Source: Acrocarpospora corrugata (GTDB lineage: Bacteria; Actinomycetota; Actinomycetes; Streptosporangiales; Streptosporangiaceae). From it: a DNA stretch of 64,000 nucleotides. Both the position numbers and the translations under genes were made by a program. The stretch lies in NCBI RefSeq assembly GCF_009687845.1, contig NZ_BLAD01000055.1, positions 857 to 64,856 of the forward strand, given 5' to 3'. Every line of letters begins with the position of its first letter. Position 1 is the stretch's first letter. Below, piece after piece: positions 6,725-15,783 of this stretch. The notes beneath the pieces were generated by a model. It was not told the DNA's origin, did no database searches, and worked only from the letters and a program-made list of their open reading frames with translations.

Positions 6725-8473
6725 ATGATTCGGAAGATGATTCCAGGTAATGGTAGGGTTGGGCATTTTGGGCGGCTGGTCCTCCATCTTCATCTCGGGG
6801 CCATTGTCGGCCTATTTGGCAGCGGGCAGTCCATAGCCTGGGCGAAGGCGGATCCGTACTGTCCTTCGGTTTCGAAGCAGGCTCGGCAGACCTATGACAT
6901 CGACAAATGGTGTGCGGCGGTCAACAAGGACATCCGCGAGGGTCGTGTCCCGGATCTTGCTAAGCGACTGGAGGAGTCGAGGCGGCGTCCAGGAGGTCAT
7001 TCCACGATGCAGTCAGCGGATAGACGAGGGCAGCCAAGTTCAGACAAGACAAGCAAGACGCCTGCTTCTGGTGCAGGCCGGACAGCGAAAGCGGGTTCAG
7101 AAGACCAGAGCCCAGCAGATCGATCCTTGCGGCAATCGGATGGGCAGTCACGACCTGGCAATGGCCAGGGGTGGCCGCTGCAGCCGGTAAAAGTGATCTT
7201 GGATCCCGCCGATAACGAGCGAGAAGGACGTCGTAGAACAGATACTCGGCCAGGGAACCGCAAGAATCAGCGACCACTCCCTGCGCCTATCACCTCGGCC
7301 CCGTCGCTCTCGACGGGCGATCGCCACTCTGAAGCGGACGGTGGTCCTGCTGCACCTGCCGTCAGCGTTGATCACGAAGGCAGTTCAACACCGATTGCCG
7401 GTGGCGCACTTTTCGTCTTCGTCGTGACGATGCTCTCTATGTTGATGCTGCGTCAGCGTCGCTTGCATGCCAATAAAGGAGGTGCATCCCTGGGAATCCT
7501 GGGCGCAGGGTTCAGCGGAAATGCCCGGACCAGCGTTACATCCGCTGTGGAGCCTCCCCACGCCTCCCAGCCGACAATTGATTCGTCCGCTGATGTCACC
7601 ACGACCCTCGACCCGACCAACGTGCAGAGCCCTGAGCCAGATGCCCCGCTTGTGCCGCCGATGGTCGATGTTCCTCGGAAGAACGGCTCACTTGTGGCAG
7701 CGCCTCTGGCCCTGGCAGAAGTTCCGGTTTCTGCGGATTCCCGCAAGGTGAAGGTCGACATCTTGGGGCCGGTGCGAGTGCTGGCGTCCGGGCGGGAGGT
7801 GAGCTTCGGCCGAGCCGAGGGACGAGACATGTTCGCCCTGCTGGCGACGTCCAATGAGGGGGAACTGACCCAGACGATCATCGACACGCTGTGGCCCGAT
7901 GAGGGGGAGCGAGGCGCTCGGCGACTGGAGTCGGCGATTCGGGATGTGAATGCGGCCATGCGGCACGCGACGGGCCTGGCGGCCGAGGTGAGGTTCGTCG
8001 TAAAGACAGGAATGCGACGGCGACTGTCCGCGGCCTACTTCGACGTGGACTGGTGGCGGTTCGAGGATGCCTACCGGCGGGCAAGCTCCACCGCCGATGA
8101 CGCGACACGGATGGAGGCGCTTCGCCTGATGGTGGGCTTGTACCAGGGGGAACTTCTGGATGGTCGTGACGACCTCTGGTGTGTTTCCCCTCGTCAGGCC
8201 GCTATGACGCAGGCGGTGAATGCCGCAGCCCGCTTGGCCGAGTTGGAGCGCAAGACCGATCCTGACCGGGCGTTGGATGTGCTCACGCACGCGGTGGAAC
8301 GAGTCGATCGGCACAGCGAACTGCTGTGGTGCCAACTCATGATGATCCAAGGCGAGCTTGGCCGGCTGCCCGCACTTCGCCGATCCTTCGAGCTACTTAC
8401 CGTTCGGCTGTCGGAGATCGACGCCAAGCCGAGCGCGCCGGCCCGGCAGATCTTCCAGAAGTTTCTGAACTGA
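6725..8473 (+). CDS. membrane-anchored SARP/BTAD transcriptional activator-like protein
   Basis: 582 residues from an ATG with GGAGG six bases upstream. The N-terminus has a hydrophobic segment (about 16-36) ending in AWA, like a signal peptide or anchor. Then come about 185 polar, low-complexity residues and a second membrane segment at about 223-243 (GGALFVFVVTMLSMLML) ending in positive RQRRLHANK. The C-terminal half starts with a SARP winged helix (VDILGPVRVLASGREVSFGR, then IIDTLWPDEGERGARRLESAI) followed by a BTAD helical repeat (LYQGELLDGRDDLW, then LMMIQGELGRLPALRRSFE). The topology puts an extracellular linker outside and the DNA-binding part inside, which suggests signalling across the membrane. 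No NTPase domain is present. Confidence 0.85.
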   Translation: MIRKMIPGNGRVGHFGRLVLHLHLGAIVGLFGSGQSIAWAKADPYCPSVSKQARQTYDIDKWCAAVNKDIREGRVPDLAKRLEESRRRPGGHSTMQSADRRGQPSSDKTSKTPASGAGRTAKAGSEDQSPADRSLRQSDGQSRPGNGQGWPLQPVKVILDPADNEREGRRRTDTRPGNRKNQRPLPAPITSAPSLSTGDRHSEADGGPAAPAVSVDHEGSSTPIAGGALFVFVVTMLSMLMLRQRRLHANKGGASLGILGAGFSGNARTSVTSAVEPPHASQPTIDSSADVTTTLDPTNVQSPEPDAPLVPPMVDVPRKNGSLVAAPLALAEVPVSADSRKVKVDILGPVRVLASGREVSFGRAEGRDMFALLATSNEGELTQTIIDTLWPDEGERGARRLESAIRDVNAAMRHATGLAAEVRFVVKTGMRRRLSAAYFDVDWWRFEDAYRRASSTADDATRMEALRLMVGLYQGELLDGRDDLWCVSPRQAAMTQAVNAAARLAELERKTDPDRALDVLTHAVERVDRHSELLWCQLMMIQGELGRLPALRRSFELLTVRLSEIDAKPSAPARQIFQKFLN

Positions 8474-8493
8474 CGGATCCTGCTGCGGAGCGA

Positions 8494-8523
8494 TGAGGCC
8501 CTGGCGACGATGTCAGGGCCTCA
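8494..8523. terminator. bidirectional hairpin between convergent genes
   Basis: A perfect 10-bp stem, TGAGGCCCTG (8494-8503) with CAGGGCCTCA (8514-8523) and a 10-base loop, lies between the BTAD gene end (8473) and the convergent HTH gene. It overlaps that gene's stop codon. No long T tract follows, which is common in high-GC actinomycetes. Confidence 0.65.
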
Positions 8524-8919
8524 TTCGGCTTCCTCAAGAAGCGCGCCGCGGTCGCGGAGGGCGTACCTCGCGATGTTCGCGGGGGCGACGAGACGGGCGG
8601 GGTGTGTCTGGTAGATCTGGGCCAGCAGGCGGAGCGCGAAGATCGAGGGACGCCGTCCGGAGTCGGGCCACGCCTCGTAGTCATAGAGACGGCTTTCGCG
8701 CAGCGTGCTACGGCCAGGGTCGCGTTGGGCATAGGCCGCGACGACCTGGGTGGCGGTGAGTCCTGTGGCGTAGCGGTACAAGCGAAGCGGACTGAACGGA
8801 TAGTCGAGGCCGAGAACGATGGCGACCTGGTCGATAGTGAACCCTTGTCGACGCAGCAGACGGCCTCGCTGGCGGCACTCGATGAGCGTTTGGTAGCCCT
8901 TACCGGCCACAGTGATCAT
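8521..8919 (-). CDS. small HTH-like regulator
   Basis: 132 residues from the ATG at 8919, preferred to 8970 because GGAAAGGAC lies immediately upstream. The pattern LIECRQRGRLLRRQGFTIDQVA, then PLRLYRYATGLTATQVVAAY and LRESRLYDYEAWPDSGRRPS followed by LRLLAQIYQT, belongs to a common actinomycete XRE-like regulator family. In these a degenerate helix-turn-helix precedes a YDYExWP-type motif. The gene is divergent from the ATP-binding gene at 9192. The partner or target is unknown. Confidence 0.75.
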   Translation of the reverse strand: MITVAGKGYQTLIECRQRGRLLRRQGFTIDQVAIVLGLDYPFSPLRLYRYATGLTATQVVAAYAQRDPGRSTLRESRLYDYEAWPDSGRRPSIFALRLLAQIYQTHPARLVAPANIARYALRDRGALLEEAE

Positions 8920-9191
8920 GTCCTTTCCATGGATAAGTGCGCTGATGGTTCTTGGGATCGGCCGGGGCACGGTAGGCCGGTTGCAGCGAGAGGCTCAAGC
9001 TTCTGGCCGGGATGGTCGACGGGCTGTCACCGGGACCACCGGGGCCGCCATGCACGCTGTTTTCGCAGTTCAGGGGGTTCTTGTGGTGGCGAAGCGGTGG
9101 CGGGCGATGTGGGGATGTGATTCGGGCGGGGAGGTGGTGGATGGTGCTGGCCACTCCCGGAACGGCCGGGGGGTCACGGAGGTGACCATCG

Positions 9192-10577
9192 GTGAATCAC
9201 CACCAACACGGGCAGCAGGCCGAGCACCCCGCCGGACGCGGTGGCGATAAGAAGGCGGTTAGTCCGTCAGCGGACAGGTTTCCGGAACCCTTGCCCCGCC
9301 AGGTGATGCCGAGTATTCGATCTCGACGCATCTGGGGCGACATGCTGTGGCGGCGGACGTTTCCGGGCCAAGGTGATCAAGCCGCACCCGCACGTCGTTT
9401 CGTCAGAGAGCTTCTCCTGGACACTGAGCGGGCTGACGACGCCGAATGGATCGCGGCCGAGTTGGTCAGCAACGCGTTGCGGCACACCCGTTCGAGGGAG
9501 GCGTGCGGGTACTTCGTGGTCGAGGTACTGCGAGGAGTGCATGAAGTGCGGGTCGCCGTCTATGACCTGGGAGGGTACGGCTCGCCCAAGCTGGGCGCGG
9601 CTGCGGCGGAGCAGTTGAGCGAGAGTGGGCATGGCCTGCCGGGAGTCTCGGCGTTGGCGATCAACGTCGGAGTTGGCGGAGACCCGATCAGCGGACATGT
9701 GGTCTGGGCACAACTCGCTCTGAACCCGGCTGAGGAAGCGCACGGGCAAGCCGCACGTCGGAGGGGGAATGCACGACCCCCGGAGATCGACGATCTACAC
9801 GGCCAGGTGGCCTTCGTACCAGATCGCCTTGAGCATGAGCTGGCGTTCGAGCCCGACTCGCGCGACGCTGTACCGCTGAGGGACCAGCTATCCGAGCAAG
9901 CGGAAGTGCCGCCTTCAGGTGATCCGCAGCCAGCTGTCAGGCCGGGAAGGAAGGACGGGCGAGTATCCGGATCCTCCCATGCGGCTACGGGAGGCATCGT
10001 GACCCATGAAGCGGACCAGGTGTCCGCGTACGGGCAGGAGCCGTGGGCCCAAAGAGAGCTGCAATCTCTTCGCCGAGAATGGGGCGACTGGGCATTCTTG
10101 GTAGTGCGCTACCGGTGGATCGCACTGTACGGCGCGAAGGTCATGATGTCAGCTCCGGGTCCGGGCGAATTGCGTGCGGCGCTTCCCCCGGCCGTTGGTT
10201 ACGATCCCACCGCTCCCAGTGGGGCGGCGTCTGATCCGGGTTCCGAGAGCGACGTATCATTTGCAAGATGCCGGGCCTCCCAGGCCGTTGATTCGGTGAA
10301 ATCAAGCGGAATTCTGGCGGGCGGTCATAACGCGCAGGCGGCGTTGCCCGCACGGCGGACGAAAACGGGTTCCTTTGCGGTTGTGGAGAATTCGCGCGAG
10401 AACGCTCAATGGTGGCAGCTGTCTTGGTGGCGCCCCCGCCGACGTGGACGTCAGCCCAGACCTAACAATCGAGCGGACCCCGCTCAGCGGCACGAGTGCC
10501 GGAACCATTCAGGTAAGGAGCCAGGGCGGCATAAGAGACCGGTCCGGCTTGCAGGCCGATCGATCGTCCGGGCTTGA
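9192..10577 (+). CDS. RsbW-like ATPase with long, doubtful C-terminal tail
   Basis: A GTG at 9192 is preceded by GGAGGTGA; part of that Shine-Dalgarno lies in the palindrome GGTCAC-GGAG-GTGACC at 9172-9187. An ATG at 9306 is an alternative. Residues about 60-180 form a GHKL ATPase (N box WIAAELVSNALRH, G1 VAVYDLGGYG, G2 SGHGLPGVS). The frame stays open for 280 more residues. About residues 295-345 (WAQRELQSLRREWGDWAFLV and following) look like a small actinobacterial domain often found at the end of such proteins. The last 110 residues, full of Arg, Ser and Trp, look like untranslated sequence read through an open frame. A frameshift near 10200 would end the protein much earlier. Confidence 0.65.
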   Translation: MNHHQHGQQAEHPAGRGGDKKAVSPSADRFPEPLPRQVMPSIRSRRIWGDMLWRRTFPGQGDQAAPARRFVRELLLDTERADDAEWIAAELVSNALRHTRSREACGYFVVEVLRGVHEVRVAVYDLGGYGSPKLGAAAAEQLSESGHGLPGVSALAINVGVGGDPISGHVVWAQLALNPAEEAHGQAARRRGNARPPEIDDLHGQVAFVPDRLEHELAFEPDSRDAVPLRDQLSEQAEVPPSGDPQPAVRPGRKDGRVSGSSHAATGGIVTHEADQVSAYGQEPWAQRELQSLRREWGDWAFLVVRYRWIALYGAKVMMSAPGPGELRAALPPAVGYDPTAPSGAASDPGSESDVSFARCRASQAVDSVKSSGILAGGHNAQAALPARRTKTGSFAVVENSRENAQWWQLSWWRPRRRGRQPRPNNRADPAQRHECRNHSGKEPGRHKRPVRLAGRSIVRA

Positions 10578-11519
10578 CATCCGGCCCGGAGATGGGGGTC
10601 GATTCATCCGTAGGGGCGAAGCTGATCGACCAGGGGGCACCGGTTCCGTCTTGGAGACGAGGCGGGACCGCTCCTCGGCCAAGGGCCGTGAAGGGGATGA
10701 GCTTCCCGGGTGTCGCTTTCGCTGAGCAGACTCGATCGTCCTCGGAAAGTTCGCTGTCTCGACCGGTGTGGCGTTTTGCCGTTGCAGTCGGTGCGGCGGT
10801 TGAGAGCGACTCATCGGCGGGATCGCATCCTCGCACGTGAGGCCGGTTTCCTGTGATGCGGTGGCTGCCCCGACTCGCCCAAGGGCGAGGTGTGAAATAT
10901 GTGCGCGGCTTCGTCGTGGTGCGACTCCCTGGATCATCTGGCTGTGGTTCCCGCCGTTGACTACTTTCTCTCTCCGTCGCCTGGCCCTCGCCGGCCAGCT
11001 GGCCGGCCCTCGCTCGGTGCGCGGCAGCCTCGTGGCACAGCGGGAGCAGAACCTCGCCCACCCCGGTGACCTCGGGGCTTCATGATCCTCATGGCGTGTC
11101 CGGGCTCACGGTGCGCGTACGTGAGCGACGTCCACGAGTACCCCTGGAGCTTCCCGCGTCCGGGTTATACGTCTGTTCTCCTTGTAGGCGCGTGAACGGT
11201 GATTGGCGTCAATCTGAAACGCCGTAACGCTACGCGTAATCCTATTTGCCAATAGGACAATACGGGGTCGTCCGCTGTCGTTCGGGTAATTCCGTACGAC
11301 CTGCTTCCGTGCGTATGTCAAGCCTACTGGATTGACTTTATCGCGAGGCGCGCGAGCAGTTCATCGGGAGTCTGATTAGGTAAGCCTCTCCAGCCGTGGC
11401 GGCTATAAAAAAAGTCGCGAGTTCGCTTGCAATGGGTGACGACGCGAGACATGGTCGAGCCGCAAACGAAAACGCGCCGGACACACGGGCCGGAACGTAA
11501 CCGGAAAGGGGAACCGTCA
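10578..11519. other. gene-poor control region of the element
   Basis: Open frames here (10462-11061 minus, 10837-11085 plus, 11106-11321 minus, 11324-11527 minus) lack domains and Shine-Dalgarno sequences. Structure is visible instead. An 18-bp perfect palindrome, GCCGGCCAG-CTGGCCGGC, lies at 10990-11007. CCTATT-TGCC-AATAGG is at 11241-11256. GTCGT and ACGAC flank 14 bases near 11270-11300. From about 11160 to 11420 the DNA is clearly A/T-richer than the genes around it. This is the likely promoter, and possibly replication or transfer control region, for the plus-strand operon starting at 11520. Confidence 0.45.
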
Positions 11520-12734
11520 ATGACCATTCACGCCACCGAAATTCGCGCCATGGAAAGCGCGCCCGCCGACCTCGCGGGCATCACCGACACCGACGTTCCG
11601 ACCCACGCCCCGGACATCGCGCCCCACGTCGCCGACACCGTCGCTGCGCCGATGCAGGACGGGCAGGCGGGCGAGGGAACGAACGCCCGTCAGGACGCGG
11701 TGTGGAGGGCGCTGATGGCCAGCCCTGGTGGGTCGGCTACGGAGATTGGGGTCGCGGCCGGGCTCAGCCGGGCTATGACCAGCAAGATCCTTAACGGATG
11801 GGAATCAGAAGGGCGGGTCGTTCGCACTCCGGGCGGCAACGATGGTCCGAACCGAACCCGGACCCCCGACCGCTGGCACCCGATCTCACACGCGCCGGGA
11901 ACCACCGACGAGCACGTTCCGGATGCGGACGAGACTCCCACTGACACGGGCACCCCAGATGACCTTGAGACCGCGACCGAGTCACAGACCGGCCTGGTCA
12001 CTGGCCCCGACCTTAGCGCCGCCACCGACACCGTCCCCCACGAGGTCACCGACAGCAACGTCGGCGACCATCCCGAGGAGGGCGATGCGGAGTCGGCCGA
12101 CGAGCCGTCCGCCTACCTCGACGGGCAAACGGAGCTTGAGGAGGCGACGGACGGGCCGGATGCCGAACATGCCCCGGCGGACGTGATCCCATCCGACGCC
12201 GTACCCGACAGCGAGCCCGAGGTGGGCGCGGACACGGCGCTCGACGAAACGCCGCAGCAGGATGCGGATGAGCCGACGGCGGTCGAGGATCCGGAATGGG
12301 CGCAGGCACGGGCCGAACTGCTGGAGTTGGCCGATCTGATCCTGGGGGCGGTCACCGCCAAGGACGGCAACGATGACGCGGTTATGGCGTTGGGCCGGTT
12401 GGAGATGGCCATGGCGAAGGCGTCTCAGGTGCACCGTAGCGCCCGCGCGGTGCTGACCGGCACCACCAACGCGCCCGTCCGTACGGCACCCCGGCCCGGC
12501 GCGGGTAGCGGTGGGGGAGGGGTCCGTCCGGGGATGCTTCGGGATCGGGTGTTGGGCCATCTGATCGAGCACCCCGGTAAGGAGTTCACCCCGTACGAGA
12601 TCGGGCGCGTTCTGGACGCCTCCTCGGGTGCCGTCGCCAACGCGTTGGACCGGTTGGTCAGTCTGGATCAGGCGCAGCTGACGTGTGAGCGGCCTCGCCG
12701 ATTCGCCGCGCCTACCTCGGCCCTCGGCGACTGA
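11520..12734 (+). CDS. two-winged-helix element protein with acidic linker
   Basis: 404 residues from the ATG at 11520, which has AAAGGGGA upstream. The first winged helix spans about residues 55-105 (AVWRALMASPGGSATEIGVA, then TSKILNGWESEGRV). The second is at about 338-395 (LRDRVLGHLIEHPGKEFTP, then GRVLDASSGAVANALDRLV). Between them lie about 150 residues dominated by Asp, Glu, Thr and Pro, a flexible acidic linker, followed by a helix (ARAELLELADLILGAV). Proteins of this layout occur in actinomycete integrative elements. A DNA-bridging or regulatory role is inferred. It is the first gene of a plus-strand run reaching 17440. Confidence 0.75.
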   Translation: MTIHATEIRAMESAPADLAGITDTDVPTHAPDIAPHVADTVAAPMQDGQAGEGTNARQDAVWRALMASPGGSATEIGVAAGLSRAMTSKILNGWESEGRVVRTPGGNDGPNRTRTPDRWHPISHAPGTTDEHVPDADETPTDTGTPDDLETATESQTGLVTGPDLSAATDTVPHEVTDSNVGDHPEEGDAESADEPSAYLDGQTELEEATDGPDAEHAPADVIPSDAVPDSEPEVGADTALDETPQQDADEPTAVEDPEWAQARAELLELADLILGAVTAKDGNDDAVMALGRLEMAMAKASQVHRSARAVLTGTTNAPVRTAPRPGAGSGGGGVRPGMLRDRVLGHLIEHPGKEFTPYEIGRVLDASSGAVANALDRLVSLDQAQLTCERPRRFAAPTSALGD

Positions 12735-12878
12735 CCGCCCCGGCGGGCGGGTCTGCCACGGCCCGCCCGCCCAGGTCCGGCCCTTGAGCTTGCCCGACCT
12801 GGCTATCCGACAGAAACCCCGCATACCACCCAGTCCGTCATTCACCACCCCGATTCACCTGCCCAAGGAGGCCCTGTC

Positions 12879-13880
12879 ATGGCTCACGAGATTGAGATCT
12901 TCGACAACGGTTCGGCCGGTTTCGCCGCCGCTGGTAAGCCCGGCTGGCATCGGCTCGGTTACACCGCGCCTGGTCCGATGACCGCCGAGGAGCTTCTCAC
13001 GAACGCCCAACTCGCCGGATGGAACGTCCGGAAGGTTCCCGTCGGCGCGGTTCCTGACCCTGTCACCGGTCAGGTCGTCACCGCCGACGAGGACTTCCTG
13101 GTCGTCCGCACCAACCCGGTAACCGGGGAACCCGAACGGTTGGGCATGGTCGGCAAGGACTACAAGGTCGTACAGAACGAGGAGGTCACCGACTTCCTCC
13201 AGACGCTGGTGGACGAGTCGGGAGCCATCTTCGACACGGGCGGCTCGCTGAACGGCGGACGCCGGGTGTTCATCACCATGCGCATGCCCGAGCCGCTCAT
13301 GGTGGGCGGGTTCGACCAGATCGACCTCTACCTGGCCGCGTTCTCCCGGCACGACGGCTGGGGCGCGTTCAGCACGGTTGCGACGCCGGTACGCGTGGTG
13401 TGCGCCAACACCGAACGCGCCGCTCTGCGCAACCACGCCGCCAAGTTCACCGTCCGGCATACCGGCAACATCGCCGGACGGATCGCTGAGGCCCGCGAGG
13501 CACTCAAGCTGACCTGGCGTCATGGCGAGGCGTTCGCTGCCGAAGCCGAGAAACTCCTCGCCACCCCGATGGACCTCAAAGAGTTCCGCCAGTTCACGGC
13601 GGTCCTGCACCCCTTGCCCTCCGACGCCAAGGACCTCACCCGCAAGAACCACGAGTTGGCGATGCGGGAACTGGAGTGGCTGTTCGCGGCGGCTCCGACC
13701 CAGGAGCCCATCCGCAACACGCGGTGGGCCGCTTACAACGCGGTCACCGAGCGCCTGGATCACAAGAGCCCGGTGATCGGCAGCCGCGATGTGAAGGTCG
13801 TTCGCGCCGAGCGTGCCCTGCTGGACGACCACGCCAACACCAAGATCAAGAACCGCGCTTTCCAGCTGCTGACCGCCTGA
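12879..13880 (+). CDS. DUF932 (phage/plasmid-like, TIGR03299) protein
   Basis: 333 residues; AAGGAGG seven bases before the ATG. The signature is clear: FAAAGKPGWHRLG near the N-terminus, EDFLVVRTNP, then VVQNEEVTDFLQTLVDE, GGRRVFITMRMPEP, ATPVRVVCANTERAAL and a final DVKVVRAERALLDD. DUF932 proteins are typical of phages, plasmids and integrative elements. Their function is not established; roles in DNA metabolism have been proposed. Length is normal. It lies between the winged-helix gene and the operon of small paralogues, in the same direction. Confidence 0.92.
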   Translation: MAHEIEIFDNGSAGFAAAGKPGWHRLGYTAPGPMTAEELLTNAQLAGWNVRKVPVGAVPDPVTGQVVTADEDFLVVRTNPVTGEPERLGMVGKDYKVVQNEEVTDFLQTLVDESGAIFDTGGSLNGGRRVFITMRMPEPLMVGGFDQIDLYLAAFSRHDGWGAFSTVATPVRVVCANTERAALRNHAAKFTVRHTGNIAGRIAEAREALKLTWRHGEAFAAEAEKLLATPMDLKEFRQFTAVLHPLPSDAKDLTRKNHELAMRELEWLFAAAPTQEPIRNTRWAAYNAVTERLDHKSPVIGSRDVKVVRAERALLDDHANTKIKNRAFQLLTA

Positions 13881-14064
13881 CAGGTCCCGACAGCGGCGTC
13901 GGTCCACCGGCCTGGACAGGAGGGCGCGGTGGACCGGCACCCCGACCGGCCTGCGTGCTGACCCACCGACGGGCCCTAATCCGCCAGCCCTCATTGGGGC
14001 TCCGTTCGACCCTGCCTGACCCAGGCGGGGCACGGCAACCCGTTCCCAGTACAGGAGAGACCAC

Positions 14065-14529
14065 ATGACCCCGATCGTGAACATGGCCAAGAACCACTAC
14101 ATCCAGGCTTCCTTCGAGTGGTGCGAGGCAACCGGCAAGATCGCCTTCGCTTCCGACGAAGGCGAGGAGGTCCGTGCCGAGGACTTCAACCGCCTGGCCC
14201 TCGCCCAGTTCTCGTGCGTTTGGTGGCGGGATGTGGTCCAGCGGATCGATCACGAAGAACTCGACGGGGCCGAAGCCATCCTGCGTACCCGGCGTGATGC
14301 CGAACGCAGCCTGCTTCGTCGGAGCATCTGCTACGGCGAGTTGTTCGCCCAGGCCATGGAACAGGCCCGCCGTCAGGCGGCCCTGCAGTTCCTGAAGACC
14401 ACCCAGGAACTCGCCGACGCCGTGACCAACAGCGCTCCGTCGTCCCCCCAGCCAGCCATCCCCGCAACCGTCCCCTCAACGTCCGCCGACGACGCGGCGA
14501 CGCAGGCCAGCGGGCGCAATGACACGTGA
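14065..14529 (+). CDS. AQx4WW-family small protein A
   Basis: 154 residues; GGAGA upstream of the ATG. I do not recognise a named family. The core shares two blocks with the next two genes: ALAQFSCVWWRDVV (AQx4WW) and QAALQFLKT (AAxxFL), separated by about 55 mostly helical residues. The N-terminus is HYIQASFEWCEATGKIAF and the C-terminus is a Ser/Pro/Thr-rich tail. No signal peptide or membrane segment is present, so it is cytoplasmic. It begins a tightly packed four-gene cluster downstream of DUF932. Confidence 0.75.
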   Translation: MTPIVNMAKNHYIQASFEWCEATGKIAFASDEGEEVRAEDFNRLALAQFSCVWWRDVVQRIDHEELDGAEAILRTRRDAERSLLRRSICYGELFAQAMEQARRQAALQFLKTTQELADAVTNSAPSSPQPAIPATVPSTSADDAATQASGRNDT

Positions 14530-14590
14530 TCTGAGCCCCAAGCGCCACCCCACCTGCCCCGGATCGTCACTGACCAGAAAGGACCCGCAC

Positions 14591-15193
14591 GTGGACTCCA
14601 GTCCCCCTGGGGAATCTCCCGCCAATGCGCCCGATGAGACCACGCCCGAAGCGACGCCCATAGCGGTTAGCGGCGCGGAGATCAGCCCGAACGCCTGGCT
14701 GCACTCCCGGACGTGCGAGGCGATCGACGGCGCTCGGCGTATCTCCTACGCCTCGGCCGATCAGGCGTGTTCGGTGCTTCAGCGCGGTGATCGCATGACC
14801 TCCGAGGTGTTGTTCAGCGCCGCTCATGCTCAGGCGCTGGACGCCTGGTGGGGGCTGATCGCCGACCAGATCGACTTCAACGAGGCGGTTCCCGATCATG
14901 CGCTGCGCCGGATTCGGTCTTGGGCACGCCGCTATCTGACGGCCGAACCGGCCGCCACCGAGCCCGGAACCCTTTTCGATCACGCTCTCGCCCATGTCTC
15001 ACGCGCTGCCGCCCGCCACTTCCTCCAAACCAGCGGCCGACTGCTCGTCGAACACGCCAACCGGCGTGAGCGTACAGCCCGGGAGCAGGAATCGCAGACG
15101 ACGGCGAAGCGCCAGCAAGCTCCAGACCCCACACCCAGTCCCGGCTCCGGAGACGCAAACGCCCAGGACAGCCACCGAACGGAAAGGACGTGA
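14591..15193 (+). CDS. AQx4WW-family small protein B
   Basis: 200 residues from the GTG at 14591, which has AAAGGA seven bases upstream. An in-frame ATG at 14519 would add 24 residues and overlap the previous gene. It shares AHAQALDAWWGLIA (AQx4WW) and RAAARHFLQTSGR (AAxxFL) with proteins A and C, and also an SW-x4-YL segment (IRSWARRYL) with protein C. An Arg/Gln-rich, probably disordered tail follows. Function unknown. It is coupled by a GTGA overlap to protein C. Confidence 0.75.
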   Translation: MDSSPPGESPANAPDETTPEATPIAVSGAEISPNAWLHSRTCEAIDGARRISYASADQACSVLQRGDRMTSEVLFSAAHAQALDAWWGLIADQIDFNEAVPDHALRRIRSWARRYLTAEPAATEPGTLFDHALAHVSRAAARHFLQTSGRLLVEHANRRERTAREQESQTTAKRQQAPDPTPSPGSGDANAQDSHRTERT

Positions 15194-15783
15194 ACGCCAT
15201 GAGCGGGCCATTCGCGGAACAGACTCCCGACCACACCGCTGCCGCAGCCGCGCGGGGCTTGGGCGCGTATCCACTGCTGACGGCGGCCGAGCACGCGATA
15301 CACGATTACGAGCAGACCGCGCACGACCTTGCGCGCCGGATACTGCGAGGCCAGCGGGTCACCGCACGTCACCTTGTCTCCGGGCTACGCGCTCAGACCC
15401 TGAGCGTCTGGTGGCGCATGATCGCTCGGCACGGCCGGGAAGAAGTTCTCGACCCAGCCCATGTCCTGACGAGGTACGCCTCCTGGATCAGCGGTTACCT
15501 GCTGGGCGACGTCGCGGCCCCCGCCCTGTCCATCGGCGAGGTCATCGCTGACCCTGCCCTCGCGGAGGAGGACTTGGCGCTGATGCACATCGACTGCGGA
15601 TTCGCTCTCGTCCTGAGCTCGGCCGCCCGGGAGTTCCTCGCGAGAGCATCCGGCTTCTCGCCGGCCGGTCTCGCGGAGGGTCTTCCGCCAGATGCCGAAG
15701 ATCCCGCCGACCGGCGAGGGCGTGATGGGTCACAACCGCCGACCGCAGGGCTGACATCTGATGTCGAGGCAGGTCAGCAATGA
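15190..15783 (+). CDS. AQx4WW-family small protein C
   Basis: 197 residues from a GTG overlapping the previous stop; the ATG three codons later (15199) is an alternative. The shared blocks are LRAQTLSVWWRMIA (AQx4WW), YASWISGYLL (SW-x4-YL as in B) and SSAAREFLARASG (AAxxFL). The spacing between blocks is longer than in A because of an insertion around ALSIGEVIADPALAEEDLAL. No known domain. The three consecutive paralogues suggest local duplication and perhaps assembly into a hetero-oligomer (inference). Confidence 0.75.
   Translation: MNAMSGPFAEQTPDHTAAAAARGLGAYPLLTAAEHAIHDYEQTAHDLARRILRGQRVTARHLVSGLRAQTLSVWWRMIARHGREEVLDPAHVLTRYASWISGYLLGDVAAPALSIGEVIADPALAEEDLALMHIDCGFALVLSSAAREFLARASGFSPAGLAEGLPPDAEDPADRRGRDGSQPPTAGLTSDVEAGQQ

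Noticed and set aside
12855-14090. 411-codon minus-strand frame over the DUF932 gene
   Set aside because: Antisense of a clearly identified gene; composition typical of a shadow frame.
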